Part shown: in pieces, positions 48,701 through 59,973 of the stretch
Position numbering within the stretch: the first letter of the stretch is position 1
Layout of the letters: each line of letters opens with the position of its first letter
DNA from: Cercis canadensis
Taxonomy: Eukaryota; Streptophyta; Magnoliopsida; Fabales; Fabaceae
Direction: 5' to 3'
DNA: 64,000 nt
Assembly (NCBI GenBank): GCA_003255065.1
Contig: QAOA01005186.1
Span: 355 to 64,354, forward strand
Made by a program: the position numbers and the translations under genes
The notes under the pieces: model-generated
The model's input: the letters and a program-made list of their open reading frames with translations, nothing else
Told to the model about the DNA's origin: nothing
Database searches by the model: none

Positions 48701-51700
48701 TTCTGAAGGAGAGTTAAGAACCACAAGGCTACGAATTGTACATCAAGAAAACAAAAATGAATCTTATTGGGAAGGAGACCTTAACTCTACCATAAAAAAG
48801 CTGTGCAAAGATAAGGTATGTTTATTTAACATACTAGTATACATCCAAAATATATCAACTCTCAGACTTCAAGAATTTGAAGATAAAGTTGCTGAATTTC
48901 CATATTGGTTCCTCCATAAAATGCCGAATTTGAAAGAAATGATTGTGAAGTATAGTTCCTTCAAAGAATTGTTCCCTATTAGAAAGCACGTAGCAGAGGA
49001 AAAGCAAACTGCAGATCTTGTGCGGCTTAGAGAATTAGTCCTGTGGAGTTTGTCAAGGTTGAAGAGTATATGCAAAGAAGGATTCCAACTTGATCCTGTG
49101 CTTGAGAAACTAGAAAAGTTGTATGTATGGGAGTGCTCTAGCTTGGCAAATCTAATTCCTGTATCCGCATCATTCAATTGCTTGACTCTGCTCAAAGTAA
49201 CTCAATGTGATGGACTAAAAAATTTATTTTCACCCTTAACTGCAAAAGGCCTTGTCCATCTTAAAGATATGAGAATAAAAGAATGTAAGAAGTTACAAGA
49301 AATTGTAGCTAGGGTGGATAATGAGAATGAACATGAAATTTCCTTCACCCACTTAGAATCCTTGGAGCTTTCAAGTTTGCCAAATCTATCAAGTTTTTGT
49401 TTGGGGAATAACAACTTTGATTTCCCTTATTTGGAAGAGGTGTGTGTCAAACAGTGTCCGAGGATGAAGATATTTTCTGAAGGAGAGTTAAGAACCACAA
49501 GGCTACGAATTGTACATCAAGAAAAGAAAGATGAATCTTATTGGGAAGGAGACCTTAACTCTACCATAAAAAAGCTGTACAAAGATAAGGTATGTTTATT
49601 TAACATACTAGTATACTTTCATGACAAACATATCTTATATTTTGTGTTGCTATAGATTTGACAATAACAGCAAAGCTACTATCCATATATATATATATAT
49701 ATCTCACATTTTTTTTTTCAATTTCTCTAGTAATAACTGATATAGTAAAATCAACAAAGAAGCATATTATTTTCAAATTTTATCAAACATATATATTTGC
49801 TGATATTTTCTTCAAAACTGGACTGTTATTTTTATTTCTCTATTCAGCTTGGATATATTCACAAACAATCTCAGCTTAAGAAATGTTACCTCCAAAGCTT
49901 AAAGCAGAGTTTCAAATCACATATGCTTTTTAATAGTAAATGATTAAAAAGTTATAATTAATTAATATGACTGTAACAGTGGCACTCTCCTTGTAACTTT
50001 ATGAACATATATAAGCAATTTTTGTGCTTGAAAACAGAAAACACAAATAGTTTCCAGAAACGTTTGCTAATATGCATTTTACTTTTTATCCTTCGAAAGA
50101 CCAAAAATATTAAAATGTTTTCATAAAGTTTTAACTTAATGTCACTGCCGCATATTTATTTGTGTGACTTTTAAAATTAAATTCGAAAAGACATCTTTTG
50201 ATAAGCACATGTACTAATTGACGATTTTTTTTTTTCTGGTACATGCATACCACTAAATAGATAGTCAAAAGCACTTCCTAGTTTCTTTTTATGTGTCAAA
50301 TGTATGGTCATATCTTAAGCAATTGATGCTTGCTGTTTAATGTATATTGTTCAGGTTGGATTTTGTGGCATTGAAAAAATGAAATTTGATGAATATCCTG
50401 AGTTGATTGAGATATGGAATGGAAAACTTCCAGACTGGTCCTTTAGCAATTTGAAATCTTTGATCATGGACAAGTGTGACTTTTTGTCATATGTTATCCC
50501 ATCACATTTACTATGCTCTTTAAGCAATTTGGAGGAGCTGCAGGTCAGTAACTGTAATTCCATAGAGGTGGTATTTGATCTGCAAGAAATCAAACAGACA
50601 CATGCTTTGGTGCCATTACGCTTGAAAAAGATGACTCTAGAACATCTACCAAAACTAATGTATGTGTGGAACAAAGACCCCCAACAGATTGACTTGTGCC
50701 AACATCTCCAAGAGCTTACTGCTTTTGACTGTCAGAGCCTGAGAAGTATCTTTCCAGCATCTATAGCTAAACATCTTAAGCAACTTAATGTGCTTAAAAT
50801 AGATTGTTGTGGGGTTGAGGTAATCGTGTCGAAGGAAGAAGTTACAGAAGCAGATGCTATTTTTGTGTTTCCTCAGCTAGACGTCCTGTCTCTGTGGAAG
50901 TTACCTAATCTCAGAATTTTTTATCCACAGAGACATAAACTTGAATGCCCAAAGCTCAGGGCTTTATATGTGTATCAGTGTCAAAATGTAGAGGCATTCG
51001 GCACAGTAGACGCAGAGGAAAAGGATGGAGTTGAAACCCGGCATCCATTGTTCTTGCTTGACAAGGTGAATTTCGTTTTTTTTATTTTAACCTTTTCTGG
51101 TCCATTTTCAAGAATCATTTCTTTCTTCTCCTTAATAAAAGAAAACCTGAGGGTACAAAGTATAACAATAAAACTTGAAGCTGGATGCAGAGCAAGAGAC
51201 ATCTAAATTTAAGTATAATTGAAAGATTATTATTGGAACTTGGCCATTAATACCTACCAATATGCTCAAATGTTTTAAAAAAATTTACAACATTTAATTT
51301 GATCATTAATTACCAAATATTCTAGAATTATCAAATCAGACCTGTCACAAAATTAAAATGACATAATACAAATGTGTGAATAATGTATCTGAGAAGTGAT
51401 GTATTAATAATTCTACATTTTAATGGAAAAAGTAACATGTTTTCCTTCAATTTTAGAGTCATATTACATATTTAATTAGTTATCAATGTAAGAAATATTA
51501 ACTCATCAATTTCTTATTCTTAATTGGTTTTACAGGTAAATCCCAATCTAGAGGAGTTAGTGTTAAATCAGAAAGCTGTCACAAGCATAAGGAATGGCCA
51601 ATTTCAAGCAGATCTCTTTCACAAAGTGAACATTCTTTATTTAGAAAGCTTTCATGATGAACCACTAACTTTTCCATATAGCATCCTTGAAAGATTTCCC

Positions 51701-52563
51701 AATCTCTATGAACTTCGTATCACTTGTAGTTCCTTTGAGGAGATATTCCCGTGTCAAGAACCATTTTTTGATCATATGGGAAAAATTCCACCAATAAAGG
51801 AATTATGCCTTGGTTATCTGGACCAGCTCAAGAATATAACGAATGGAGATTCTCAACTACAGACTTTTCTTCAGAATCTAGAAAAGTTGTATGTTGAATG
51901 TTGTTCTAGCTTGATAAATGTAGCACCATCCTCTACTACTTTTCATAATCTTACCTCTTTAGAAGTGTGGGGCTGTCATGGAATGATCTATTTATTAACA
52001 TCTTTAACAGCCAAAAGTTTGGTGCAACTCAGAAAATTGAAGATAGATGATTGCAAATTGATAGCGGAAATTGTAACAAACAAAGGAGAAGTTGAGGGAA
52101 ATAGAATTACAATGAAGAAATTGGAGTATTTGGAACTAACTGGTTTAACAAACTTGAAGACTTTCTGTTCCCACAATCATGCATTTGAATTCACGTCATT
52201 GATAGAAGTAACTGTTAAAGGATGCCCCAAAATGAACATGTTTTGTCCAGGAGTCTTGGCTACACCAATTCTGAAGTGTGTGTTAATAGAAGATGATGAA
52301 GTACATTGGGAGGACAACCTTAACAAAACAATACAACAATTATTCACGGAAAAGGTATGTACAAAATATTTGTTGTTTCCTCTAGTTCCTAGGAAATACA
52401 CACAATCATCTGTATACTAGAGAGAATGTATGACAATTGAAAATGAAAATTAACATGTTCTGCATTTATAAATCATCTTTTTTAGATTATGCATTGAGAA
52501 TTTTAAAAAAAATATATGCTGAATTTGTTCTTGCAGGATGGCCAGAATTCTATAGAAGGCTGA
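42172..52563 (+). CDS. LRR-only block 4: open NLR-derived LRR gene without NB-ARC
   Basis: Exons 42172-42711 (C 3' part), 43965-44255 (A), 44337-44816 (B short), 44914-45778 (C, with N artefact), 47032-47322 (A), 47403-47882 (B short), 47988-49589 (C fused to C), 50355-51065 (D), 51536-52354 (E), 52537-52563 (T). All are open and phase 0; leaving out the N overlap (37 bp) they give about 2,022 residues of LRR with no coiled coil or NB-ARC. ATG 42172 lies at the leader/exon join (MPMLERVCIEGFQLD). AATAAA is at 52781. The product could be a decoy or regulator of NLRs, a non-functional remnant, or, by long-range splicing from the donor at 37246, the 3' half of the NLR itself, which lacks its own terminal exon here. 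Expression is unknown. Confidence 0.55.
43965..44255 (+). CDS. LRR exon, module A (97 codons)
   Basis: Open between tgtacag and gtgaac. The preceding intron of 1.25 kb is conserved with those at 1965-3253 and 45779-47031. Confidence 0.75.
44337..44816 (+). CDS. LRR exon, module B contracted (160 codons)
   Basis: Open; shares the 87-codon contraction with the B exons at 552, 10655 and 47403. Confidence 0.75.
44914..45778 (+). CDS. LRR exon, module C, interrupted by an N with duplicated overlap
   Basis: 865 bp against the usual 828. The surplus of 37 equals one N (45047) plus a repeated stretch of 36 bp on either side ('tctcactgcaagaatttg' and 'tcttactgcatgaatttg'). The frame break is thus probably an assembly artefact. 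Acceptor aataag (others aatcag), donor gtatgt. Confidence 0.75.
47032..47322 (+). CDS. LRR exon, module A (97 codons)
   Basis: Open, starts VAFCGMEKIKLDEFPEL, gtgaac donor; nearly the same as the copy at 43965. Confidence 0.75.
47403..47882 (+). CDS. LRR exon, module B contracted (160 codons)
   Basis: Open; VIFSSLETVIFSHMDNLQ to FSVEK, gtaaaa donor. Confidence 0.75.
47988..49589 (+). CDS. Double LRR exon: module C fused to module C through an intron remnant (534 codons)
   Basis: A full C (47988-48815) is followed by 28 bp of its own downstream intron (48816-48843, still starting gtatgt) and then by a second C lacking its first 82 bp and its acceptor (48844-49589). The total of 1,602 bp is open and in frame. 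The old donor at 48816 remains, so the second C may be included or skipped, both in frame. Confidence 0.75.
50355..51065 (+). CDS. LRR exon, module D (237 codons)
   Basis: Open, with ttcag acceptor. The donor is gtgaat where other D copies have gtgagt, so it may be used less efficiently. Confidence 0.75.
51536..52354 (+). CDS. LRR exon, module E (273 codons)
   Basis: Open between ttacag and gtatgt. The second half is almost the same as the E exon at 36427. Confidence 0.75.
52537..52563 (+). CDS. Terminal exon T (8 residues plus stop)
   Basis: DGQNSIEG then TGA after ttgcag, 182 bp after module E. Confidence 0.7.
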   Translation, partial: DGQNSIEG

Positions 52564-55500
52564 GACTAGTATCTATTTGATACCATCCAGGTTTGTCCAT
52601 TGAAATTCTGCTGTGAAAAACATCTGTGTTTTTTAGTCACACTTGCTTTCTCTCTTTATGGACTTGTTTCTTGCAAATGCATATATTATATGTCTCCCTT
52701 AATTAATTGCAATGGACATCTCACATCCTCTCGTATTTCCTGTGTGCATATTGTTATGTATATTATTGATTTTTCCTTTCAATAAATTGCAGATATCCAT
52801 CTGTGTCCTACTTAGGAGTACTAGGAAATTAAATTTGAAAAGACAAACAGAACACTAATTAGGAATATAATTTTACTCTCATTTTGAGAAGATTTGATAT
52901 ATTGTTTTACACAAAATTGAAAGCTACTGAATTAAACAATGTCAATAACCAAGTTTAGGTCTTACGTTTATTTCCCTAGATAAAAATTTTAGCTTCCTCA
53001 ATGTAATGGCAAATTTTTTTTAAAAAAAAAAAAGAAAAAGAAAAATAATTATGACGTCTTGACCACCAATATTAGTTGCTGATTAACGCAAGAAATACTA
53101 TTTACTTTCAATTTTCCTGTGCTTTTGGGATGACTTGGATAAATGATGAATACAGATAATTGACAAATGACTTTAAAATTTTTGTTTTGTTTTTATTCTG
53201 TAATCCAGAATGAAGCAACAGTTACAAATTAAGTAATGTGTTTGGGGATTAATGGTACTTATTAATAATAGGATTATGCTGACAGATAATTGAAGAAACA
53301 AGTATTGTTGAGCTGAAGTTGCTGTCAAGGAGAAAACCTACGAAGGAGTTCCCTAGCTTTGAGTTCATCTTTGTGAATGATTGATTTTTATTTTTAGTGT
53401 TTGTTTCTGGCGTGTTCTCTGTTTTTTTCCTCTGTTCTGAATATTTTGGTGTTTGAACTGATCAGTTCAGCTACTTGAATCTGTAAGAATAAACTTTGGT
53501 TGTGAAGATATAACAGTGGTCCGGTTCTCATGGTTTCCCTCTTGCAAGCATTAGCATTGGATATTGGAAACCAAGGCAATCTAGAGCTTTATATATGTGA
53601 AGTTGTGAACTGTTTATACGTCACTAATTGAAGAACACAAAACTTTGACAAAGGTACTTTACATTAGTACTGATAGAGGTGGTTATGTTATGCCTAATAG
53701 TTATGTTTTTCTCAAGAATTTTAAATTTATCCAAACATGCTCTGAGACATTTCTAGAACTAGAATTTGTTGAAATGTCATTCCCAAAATTGTAAAATCAA
53801 TCAGTAAAACAAACGCTATCTTGCTGGTATCGATTGATCTTAACAACATTAAGAAATTAAATGTTATATGAAACTTGTAATATCAAGATAATTACATATA
53901 AATTACTGTATCTTATTGGAATTGATGGTTATAAAGATTGAACTCTTAGTTATTTAGAATGTCAAAAAAGGAAAACATTCTTAATTATTTGATCAAAGAG
54001 ACTTCAACTTGTCAAGAAATCAAAATTATTCATTTCGAAAGCATAATCCATCAATGTTCAAAGCCCACTCTTATCCTCCACTGGTCATCAAACGCCATGC
54101 AACTCTCTAGTATCTGTCACCAATTGATTTTGGCTTAGGGAGGAGGCAATGAGTGGAGACAGCTGCAAACTCTATCCTTAATTCATGGATTCAATGTTCT
54201 TAGTTCGTAAACTGGTGAAGAATCCCTTTATACTTCACTAATAGTAGAACACAACTTTAAGAAACCTACTTTAGATCAGTGTTGATAGTGCGTGGTAGTT
54301 ATGTTATGCCTAATATTTATATTTTTCTCGTTTTTGGTGAAACGGAATTCATTAATCAGTCATGAAAGAAACATAACCGAATAAAATAGTTATGTTATAT
54401 ATCTCTTCTTTCTCTCTATCAAAAAGCTTAAATGTAACACTTCATAAACCCTAATCAACAATGTCATTGTAAGTATGTATTCTTAAGTTACTATTTGATT
54501 CTATGAGTATTTTGTATTGTACTTTGGTGAAACCAGTAGGGAAATCTTTCATTTAAAAAATGAAACCAGGCTGATATGCATAGGCATTAGTTACAAATGG
54601 AAGAGATTGCTAAGATAAAAGCAGAGAAGAATTCAAGTTTGAGGGCAGTTGAATTGTTGAAATTCGGTGGCACTAAAGATGGATTTACTTGAAATCAAAT
54701 CGATTCATAACTTTAAATGAGAAGCAGTTGAATTTGACCCACAAATTTTCAATAATCTTACCAATGCAAATCAGTTTTATGTTTGTTCTTATTCTCTTCC
54801 TTCAATTTTAATTTTTCATGCTGTTTTGTATCCATAAGCATGTTCAGTCTGTGTACGCAGAAGTAATTTGGTAACTTTTGTATGTAGTTTTAACTTATTC
54901 CACTTGCCATTAAAATAGTATCCGTACCATTTAAGGTATCTACCTTCTACTGTAGTTTCTGACTTTCTATAGAAATGTTTGATCCTGGTTGCTAGAAGCC
55001 GTGGACAAAAAATATTCTTTTTTCTTTTGGTGAACACAAAGAACCTCATGAATCTGGGGAAAAAAAGCTTATGTAAGGCAGTGTTGATACCTTAAGCAAT
55101 GTGTGTTGGCATTTTCAAGAATGATACTTAATAAAGGTGTTTGTTAAGCTACATCACTTCTAGGTTTAGCACTACCCACCTCCTTCATTGAGAGTTTTCT
55201 GGTGAGACCCATCTAGTAATTTTGGTATCACTGTAAAGATTTCAAAAAATTGAATCACCCAATATGTGACATAACACACAGTTTCTTATAAAATCAAGAG
55301 AATTACACCATATAATAAAACATGTTAGATTCTATTTTTTGGCAAAAGTTAAATTATTTGTTTGATATTTTTTTTTTATATTGTATTGTTCTTGTATTTT
55401 GTAAAGAACTATGTATTCTGGGACATAATAACTCAAATTTTTTTTGTGATATTTGCAATGACACTAAATTTAGCCTATGAATCCCACGAAAAACCCACCA

Positions 55501-56452
55501 ATTAAGAGGTGGGTAGCACTATACCCAAGATATAGCTTAGCAATCACCAATAAAAAATAGGACTATGGTGACTAATAATTGGAGAATTGGTTGATAGACA
55601 ATAATTGAATGTGAGGGGATTGGTTGGGTTTCAGCTTGCTAAGTGGACTTGGTTTGATTTCATTTTCAGCTTGCTAAGTGGACCTGTAATTGGCATTATA
55701 CTGGACCATGTAGTTGCCAAATGAACCTTCATTTTTGTATTCAAAAGTCTGGGAAGATAGAAGAATGGCATGAGTAAGAAAAAATAGCTTTGACGCTACT
55801 GGCTTTGTTCTTGCTGTGATTGGTCTTGTTTGAAATGAATAAGAAAAAAAGACGAAGGACGAAAAGCACACATTGATCCGAAATCAGGTCGTCTAAACCC
55901 GTTTCATATGTTTTCGGGTGAGGAAGAAGCTGGTCCTGCATCTGTGCTTCCTCATTTTTCTATTTTAAAAAAGTAGCATTTAAATGGGCTTTTCTAAAAT
56001 GTGGTGATCACGTGGCCTTTACATGCTTAGTCACCAGAGTCAAATCCTAATGGTATGTGAGAACTTCCCAGAAAAATTAAAGCTACAGAGGAGTTCCAAA
56101 ACCTTATGCTGGTCCTCCCTAGTGATTGATTTTTTGTTTTAGTGTTTGAATTCATCAGTCCAGCTACGTGAATCTTTTAAGAATAAAATTAGGTTGTCAA
56201 GATATAACAGCGGTCCGGTTCTAATGCTTTCCCTCTTGCAAGCATTAGCATTGAATGTTGGAAACCATCTAAGACAATCTAGAGCTTTATATATGTGAAG
56301 TTGTGAACTATTGATATTTCACTAATAGAATAACACAACAATTTGAGAAAGGTACTTTAGTCAGTGTTGATAGTAGTGGTTTTGTAATGCCTAATAGTTA
56401 TTTTTTTTTTTTTTTAAGTATCATAAGCCACTTTGAAAGTCTCCATGGAAAT
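52564..56452. repeat. 3'UTR and duplicated spacer, no gene
   Basis: It carries AATAAA at 52781-52786, then spacer DNA shared with 15035-19250, 38522-40970 and 8400-9830. It has the empty site of the 40479 MITE near 55349 and lacks the Copia fragment of 15567. Small minus-strand frames (54816-55049, 55674-55871) are duplicates of those near 18 kb and look non-coding. Confidence 0.7.
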
Positions 56453-56455
56453 TAA

Positions 56456-57531
56456 GGGTGTGTTTGGATGGGGTATTTGTAGAGTGTAATGTATTTGTAA
56501 AGTGTATTTGAAATGCTAATTTTGAATTACTTTGTTTGTGTAATTTTTTAAGGTATTTTTAAAATTCAAGTGTATTTTTATAGTGACTTTCAAAATCTCA
56601 ATATAGTGTATTTCAAATTCACTCAAAATAGAGTGTATTTCAAATTTATATTTTTCATGTGCTCTTGATCAAACTTTATTTTTTCCTATTCGAACTTAAT
56701 TTTCGCCATTATAGGCCAAACCAGTGTTCCAAATTACACAAATATCCCTCAATTTTATATTTAATGTTGTGATTAATATTATTATAGAGCTATATAGTCC
56801 TCAAAAGTCCATTAAGTTTCACAACAGACAACTGATTCTACCTATTATGGGTTCCATGAGTAGATCAAAGACAACGTAAAACATTCATCTACATAATCAA
56901 AGCCAAACCTAAAAAGTCCATTAAATTCCACAACAGACAACTGATTCTACCTATCGTGGGTTTCATGAGCAGATCAAAGACAACGTAAAACATTCATCTA
57001 CATAATCAAAGCCAATAAATCAAAGAACAAGAAAAAACAAGAAAGAACATTTAAAACACACAGCTTTCATCTATCAAATAAAAGCCAAAAGGACTAAAAA
57101 GTAGATATGGCCAAGAACATGAAATAGAATTACCAACCTTATATAGCCGAGAAGCACAGAATTCAGAGAGGCAAATATGGCACAGTCAAAGACATATTTC
57201 CCAGAATTGTGCTTCTTGTTTGGCAAGCTCATATCTTCCTCTGTGATATCAGAATCCATTCTCAAGTACTTGGTTTTGGTCCCCAGTGGAATCTCAGAGA
57301 CCCCATTTCCCATTACTAGTTTCTTGCCCACCCACCAACCCCATTGTGATTTGAAGAAACCTTTAATGTCTATCAATAGTTTTGAATATTATTGTTAAAT
57401 TACTTTTTTTTTTATAATAAAGTATATCCAAACAAGGTATTTTATAAATACATGTATTTGAAATGCTGCATTTCAATTACGTGTATTTGAAATACACAAT
57501 AATTTATCAAATACCCTATCCAAACACAACC
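56456..57531. mobile_element. PIF/Harbinger-like nonautonomous element, copy 2
   Basis: Same inverted ends as copy 1, with TAA at 56453-56455 and 57532-57534. It is 1,076 bp because of an internal tandem duplication with a 109-bp period (about 56803-57020). It contains the polyol-transporter-like fragment on the minus strand. Its left flank matches the empty site at 23891. Confidence 0.8.
57143..57376 (-). pseudogene. Polyol/monosaccharide-transporter-like first-exon fragment inside a TE
   Basis: The minus strand reads MDSDITEEDMSLPNKKHN and then GKYVFDCAIFASLNSVLLGY, which resembles the N-terminus and first transmembrane helix of plant polyol transporters of the major facilitator superfamily (usually K-Y-x-F-A-C-A-x-x-A-S-x-x-S-x-L-L-G-Y-D). 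The match ends at LLGY, where an intron is plausible, so one exon end seems to have been captured. There is no rest of the transporter, so it is non-functional as such. Confidence 0.6.
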
Positions 57532-57721
57532 TAATTTTTTTGTTATAGATTGGAATTATGTATTACATATTTTTAAAATATAAGGAAAGTAGATGTAAGT
57601 TTTAAAAATAATGCTAAAGTATGTGCAAAATCAAGGAGATTTAAGTAATTTACTGGTATATTTAATATTTGTCATAATATTTTAATGGTGTATAAATGTG
57701 AATATTGTATGAAAATTTCTG

Positions 57722-57728
57722 TATAAAT
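57722..57728 (+). promoter_or_regulatory. TATA-like box of the P450 gene
   Basis: TATAAAT, 61 bp before the ATG at 57789. The promoter is short: the PIF/Harbinger-like element ends only about 190 bp upstream of it. Confidence 0.5.
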
Positions 57729-57788
57729 TCCATAAGAAGTTCCCAGCATCTAGCATAGCCTCCCAAATAGGCAATCGAGGAGAAAAGC

Positions 57789-58274
57789 ATGGAGGGGTCA
57801 CAAACTCTGATCTCAGCCATACCCAACTACTTGTCCTCATCTTTTGTGTTGATAATCATTCTTGTTCTCATCCCTATACTAGTGTTGAAATATAAACAAA
57901 AGAACTGGGGAAATGCTCCACCAGGACCCATTGGATGGCCAATTGCTGGTATTCTTCCTCGCATCAGTGCACGTCTTCACGAGGATTTCTTTGAGCTTGC
58001 CAAACAGTATGGCCCTCTTATGAGTGTGAAAATGGGTGTAAAAGCAGCGATTGTGGTTTCATCTCCAGAGATGGCTTATGAGGTCCTTAAGGTACAAGAC
58101 GCAGTGGTGTCTAGCCGTACCATCACTGAGGCTATTCAGATCGCTGCATACGACGCCTCTTCTGTTGTTTTCTCTCCATACGGTCCTGCTTGGTTAGTGC
58201 TTAGAAAGATGATCATGTCAGAGCTTCTCTCTCCCACATCCTTGAAGTCATTCGAGCATCTTCGCAAGCAACAG
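57789..58274 (+). CDS. P450 exon 1 (residues 1-162)
   Basis: ATG chosen because it gives the usual membrane anchor followed by PPGP. Ends LRKQQ before gttcct. Confidence 0.88.
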
Positions 58275-59699
58275 GTTCCTATATTTCTTACTTTACTAAC
58301 TTACTCATAAGGCAACTGTATGCAACGTCTCCAGGTTTTAGCAACATTTAGTCATATTGTATACTTTAACAATCAATTTAGATAATCTTTGTTTTATCTT
58401 TAATCATGTGTAGGTCCATGGGTTGCTGAAGGAACTGTACAGAGTTTCTTTATCAAAAGGTTCGATTGACATAGCAGATTCTGCATTTTGGGCCTTAGCA
58501 AACCAGATTAGCACTCTTGTGGTTTCAGAGTGCCTTTTTGATAGCACAGAGAAAGGGAGCCAGGTAAAAGAGAAGTTTGGGGCGGTGCTACGAACTTTTG
58601 GTATCCCAAATATTTCTGATTTAATCCCAATACTTAAACCATTTGATCCTCAAGGCATAAGGAGGACATTAGTGAAACTCTTTTCCGGATTAGATGCATT
58701 CTACAACGAGCTTATTGACAAAAGATTGAAAGCGAAGCAGATGGGCACCAAGAATGAAAATGGAAAAAGGGACATGTTGGATGTGTTATTGGAGTATAAA
58801 AGTGAGAAAAAGGAATACGGATTCGAAATGCTTCCTAGAAAGGTCATCAAGGGAATGCTAAGTGTAAGTCAAATCCATCCTTCATTTTCTTATTCTTTTT
58901 TTCCCTATTTCTTTCACTTTTCCTTCACCTTACACTATATAAAAAGTTAATATATCTACACCAACACTAAAATATAATTTATTTAGGCCCTAAAAGAATT
59001 TAAAATGGCACTAGTTGATGGCCTTAGTAACTTGCCCTTAATTTCAGTATTTCAAATGATATATTGTGGTGTTTCCAGGACATGTTTATGGCTGGAACAG
59101 TAACATCATCAAGCACAATTGAATGGGGTATGGCTGAAATCCTGAAACACCCTGATGTTTACCGCAAAGTGGTAGCAGAACTTGACCAAGTAGTTGGCAA
59201 AGATCGATTCTTGGAAGAGAGTGACATTGCCAATCTACATTACTTTCAAGCAGTCATAAAAGAAGTTTTTCGTCTGCACCCAGCAGTGCCACTTTTAGTT
59301 CCCCGACGCACAAATGAAGCATGCCAAGTTCAGGGCTACGATGTGCCCAAGCATTGCATTGTTTATGTAAACGTTTGGGGTATGGGCAGAGACCCAAATG
59401 TTTGGGACAACCCTCTTGAATTCAAGCCAGAAAGGTTCATTGGGTCAAGCCTTGATGTTTTGGGCCAAAACTACAACTTACTGCCTTTTGGGGCAGGAAG
59501 AAGGTACTGTGCTGGAATGCTTCTTGGTCACAGGATGGTGCATCTTTACGTAGCATCTTTGTTGCATGCCTTTGAATGGGACTTCCCAAGAGAGGTTTTG
59601 AAGGATAGCAGTGAAATCGGGGGAATAGCTCTAAAGAAAGCCTTAAGGCTTGTTGGCACTGCCAAACCTCGGTTGGCTGATTCCCTTTATCACAAGTGA
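57789..59699 (+). CDS. Cytochrome P450, CYP71 clan (CYP76/CYP80-like)
   Basis: Exons 57789-58274, 58414-58863 and 59079-59699; introns of 139 and 215 bp, phase 0; 518 residues, normal for a plant microsomal P450. N-terminal membrane anchor at about 16-33, hinge PPGP 44-47, I-helix AGTVTS 317-322, ExxR (EVFR) 374-377, PERF 429-432 and heme loop FGAGRRYCAG with the iron-ligand Cys456. It should oxidise a small molecule at the ER using a P450 reductase. Terpenoid or alkaloid substrates are usual for this clade, but the substrate cannot be read here. Oddity: Val320 occupies the acidic position of the (A/G)GxD/ET motif. The first donor is gttcct, a weak GT site. No frameshift or stop; probably a working gene unrelated to the NLR locus. 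Confidence 0.92.
58414..58863 (+). CDS. P450 exon 2 (residues 163-312)
   Basis: VHGLLKELYRVSLSKG to KGMLS between gtgtag and gtaagt. Carries the middle helices up to the start of the I-helix. Confidence 0.88.
59079..59699 (+). CDS. P450 exon 3 (residues 313-518)
   Basis: Starts DMFMAGTVTSS after tttccag. Contains ExxR, PERF and the heme-binding Cys; TGA at 59697-59699. Confidence 0.9.
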   Translation, partial: DMFMAGTVTSSSTIEWGMAEILKHPDVYRKVVAELDQVVGKDRFLEESDIANLHYFQAVIKEVFRLHPAVPLLVPRRTNEACQVQGYDVPKHCIVYVNVWGMGRDPNVWDNPLEFKPERFIGSSLDVLGQNYNLLPFGAGRRYCAGMLLGHRMVHLYVASLLHAFEWDFPREVLKDSSEIGGIALKKALRLVGTAKPRLADSLYHK

Positions 59700-59967
59700 T
59701 TGGACTTCTTAATTTGTGCTTCAAAACTTCATTATAGTCTTCTACCACATTCACGAATAGGAATAATAATACTAGCACAAAAGCATCTATTAAAAATAAC
59801 TATACAAAAACAAATATGGACTGGACATTTTTAAAATTGAACCTCACATGTGTGTCAAGTTTTGATTATGTGTAGTCTAAACTTGGAACTGTATAGTTTT
59901 GAGAGAAATGCTTTTGTACTAGTGACACTTCTCTATGTATCAGTTAGAATTAATCATGATCAAGTGA

Positions 59968-59973
59968 AATAAA
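59968..59973 (+). terminator. Polyadenylation signal AATAAA of the P450 gene
   Basis: AATAAA 269 bp after the stop codon, in T/A-rich DNA. Confidence 0.45.
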
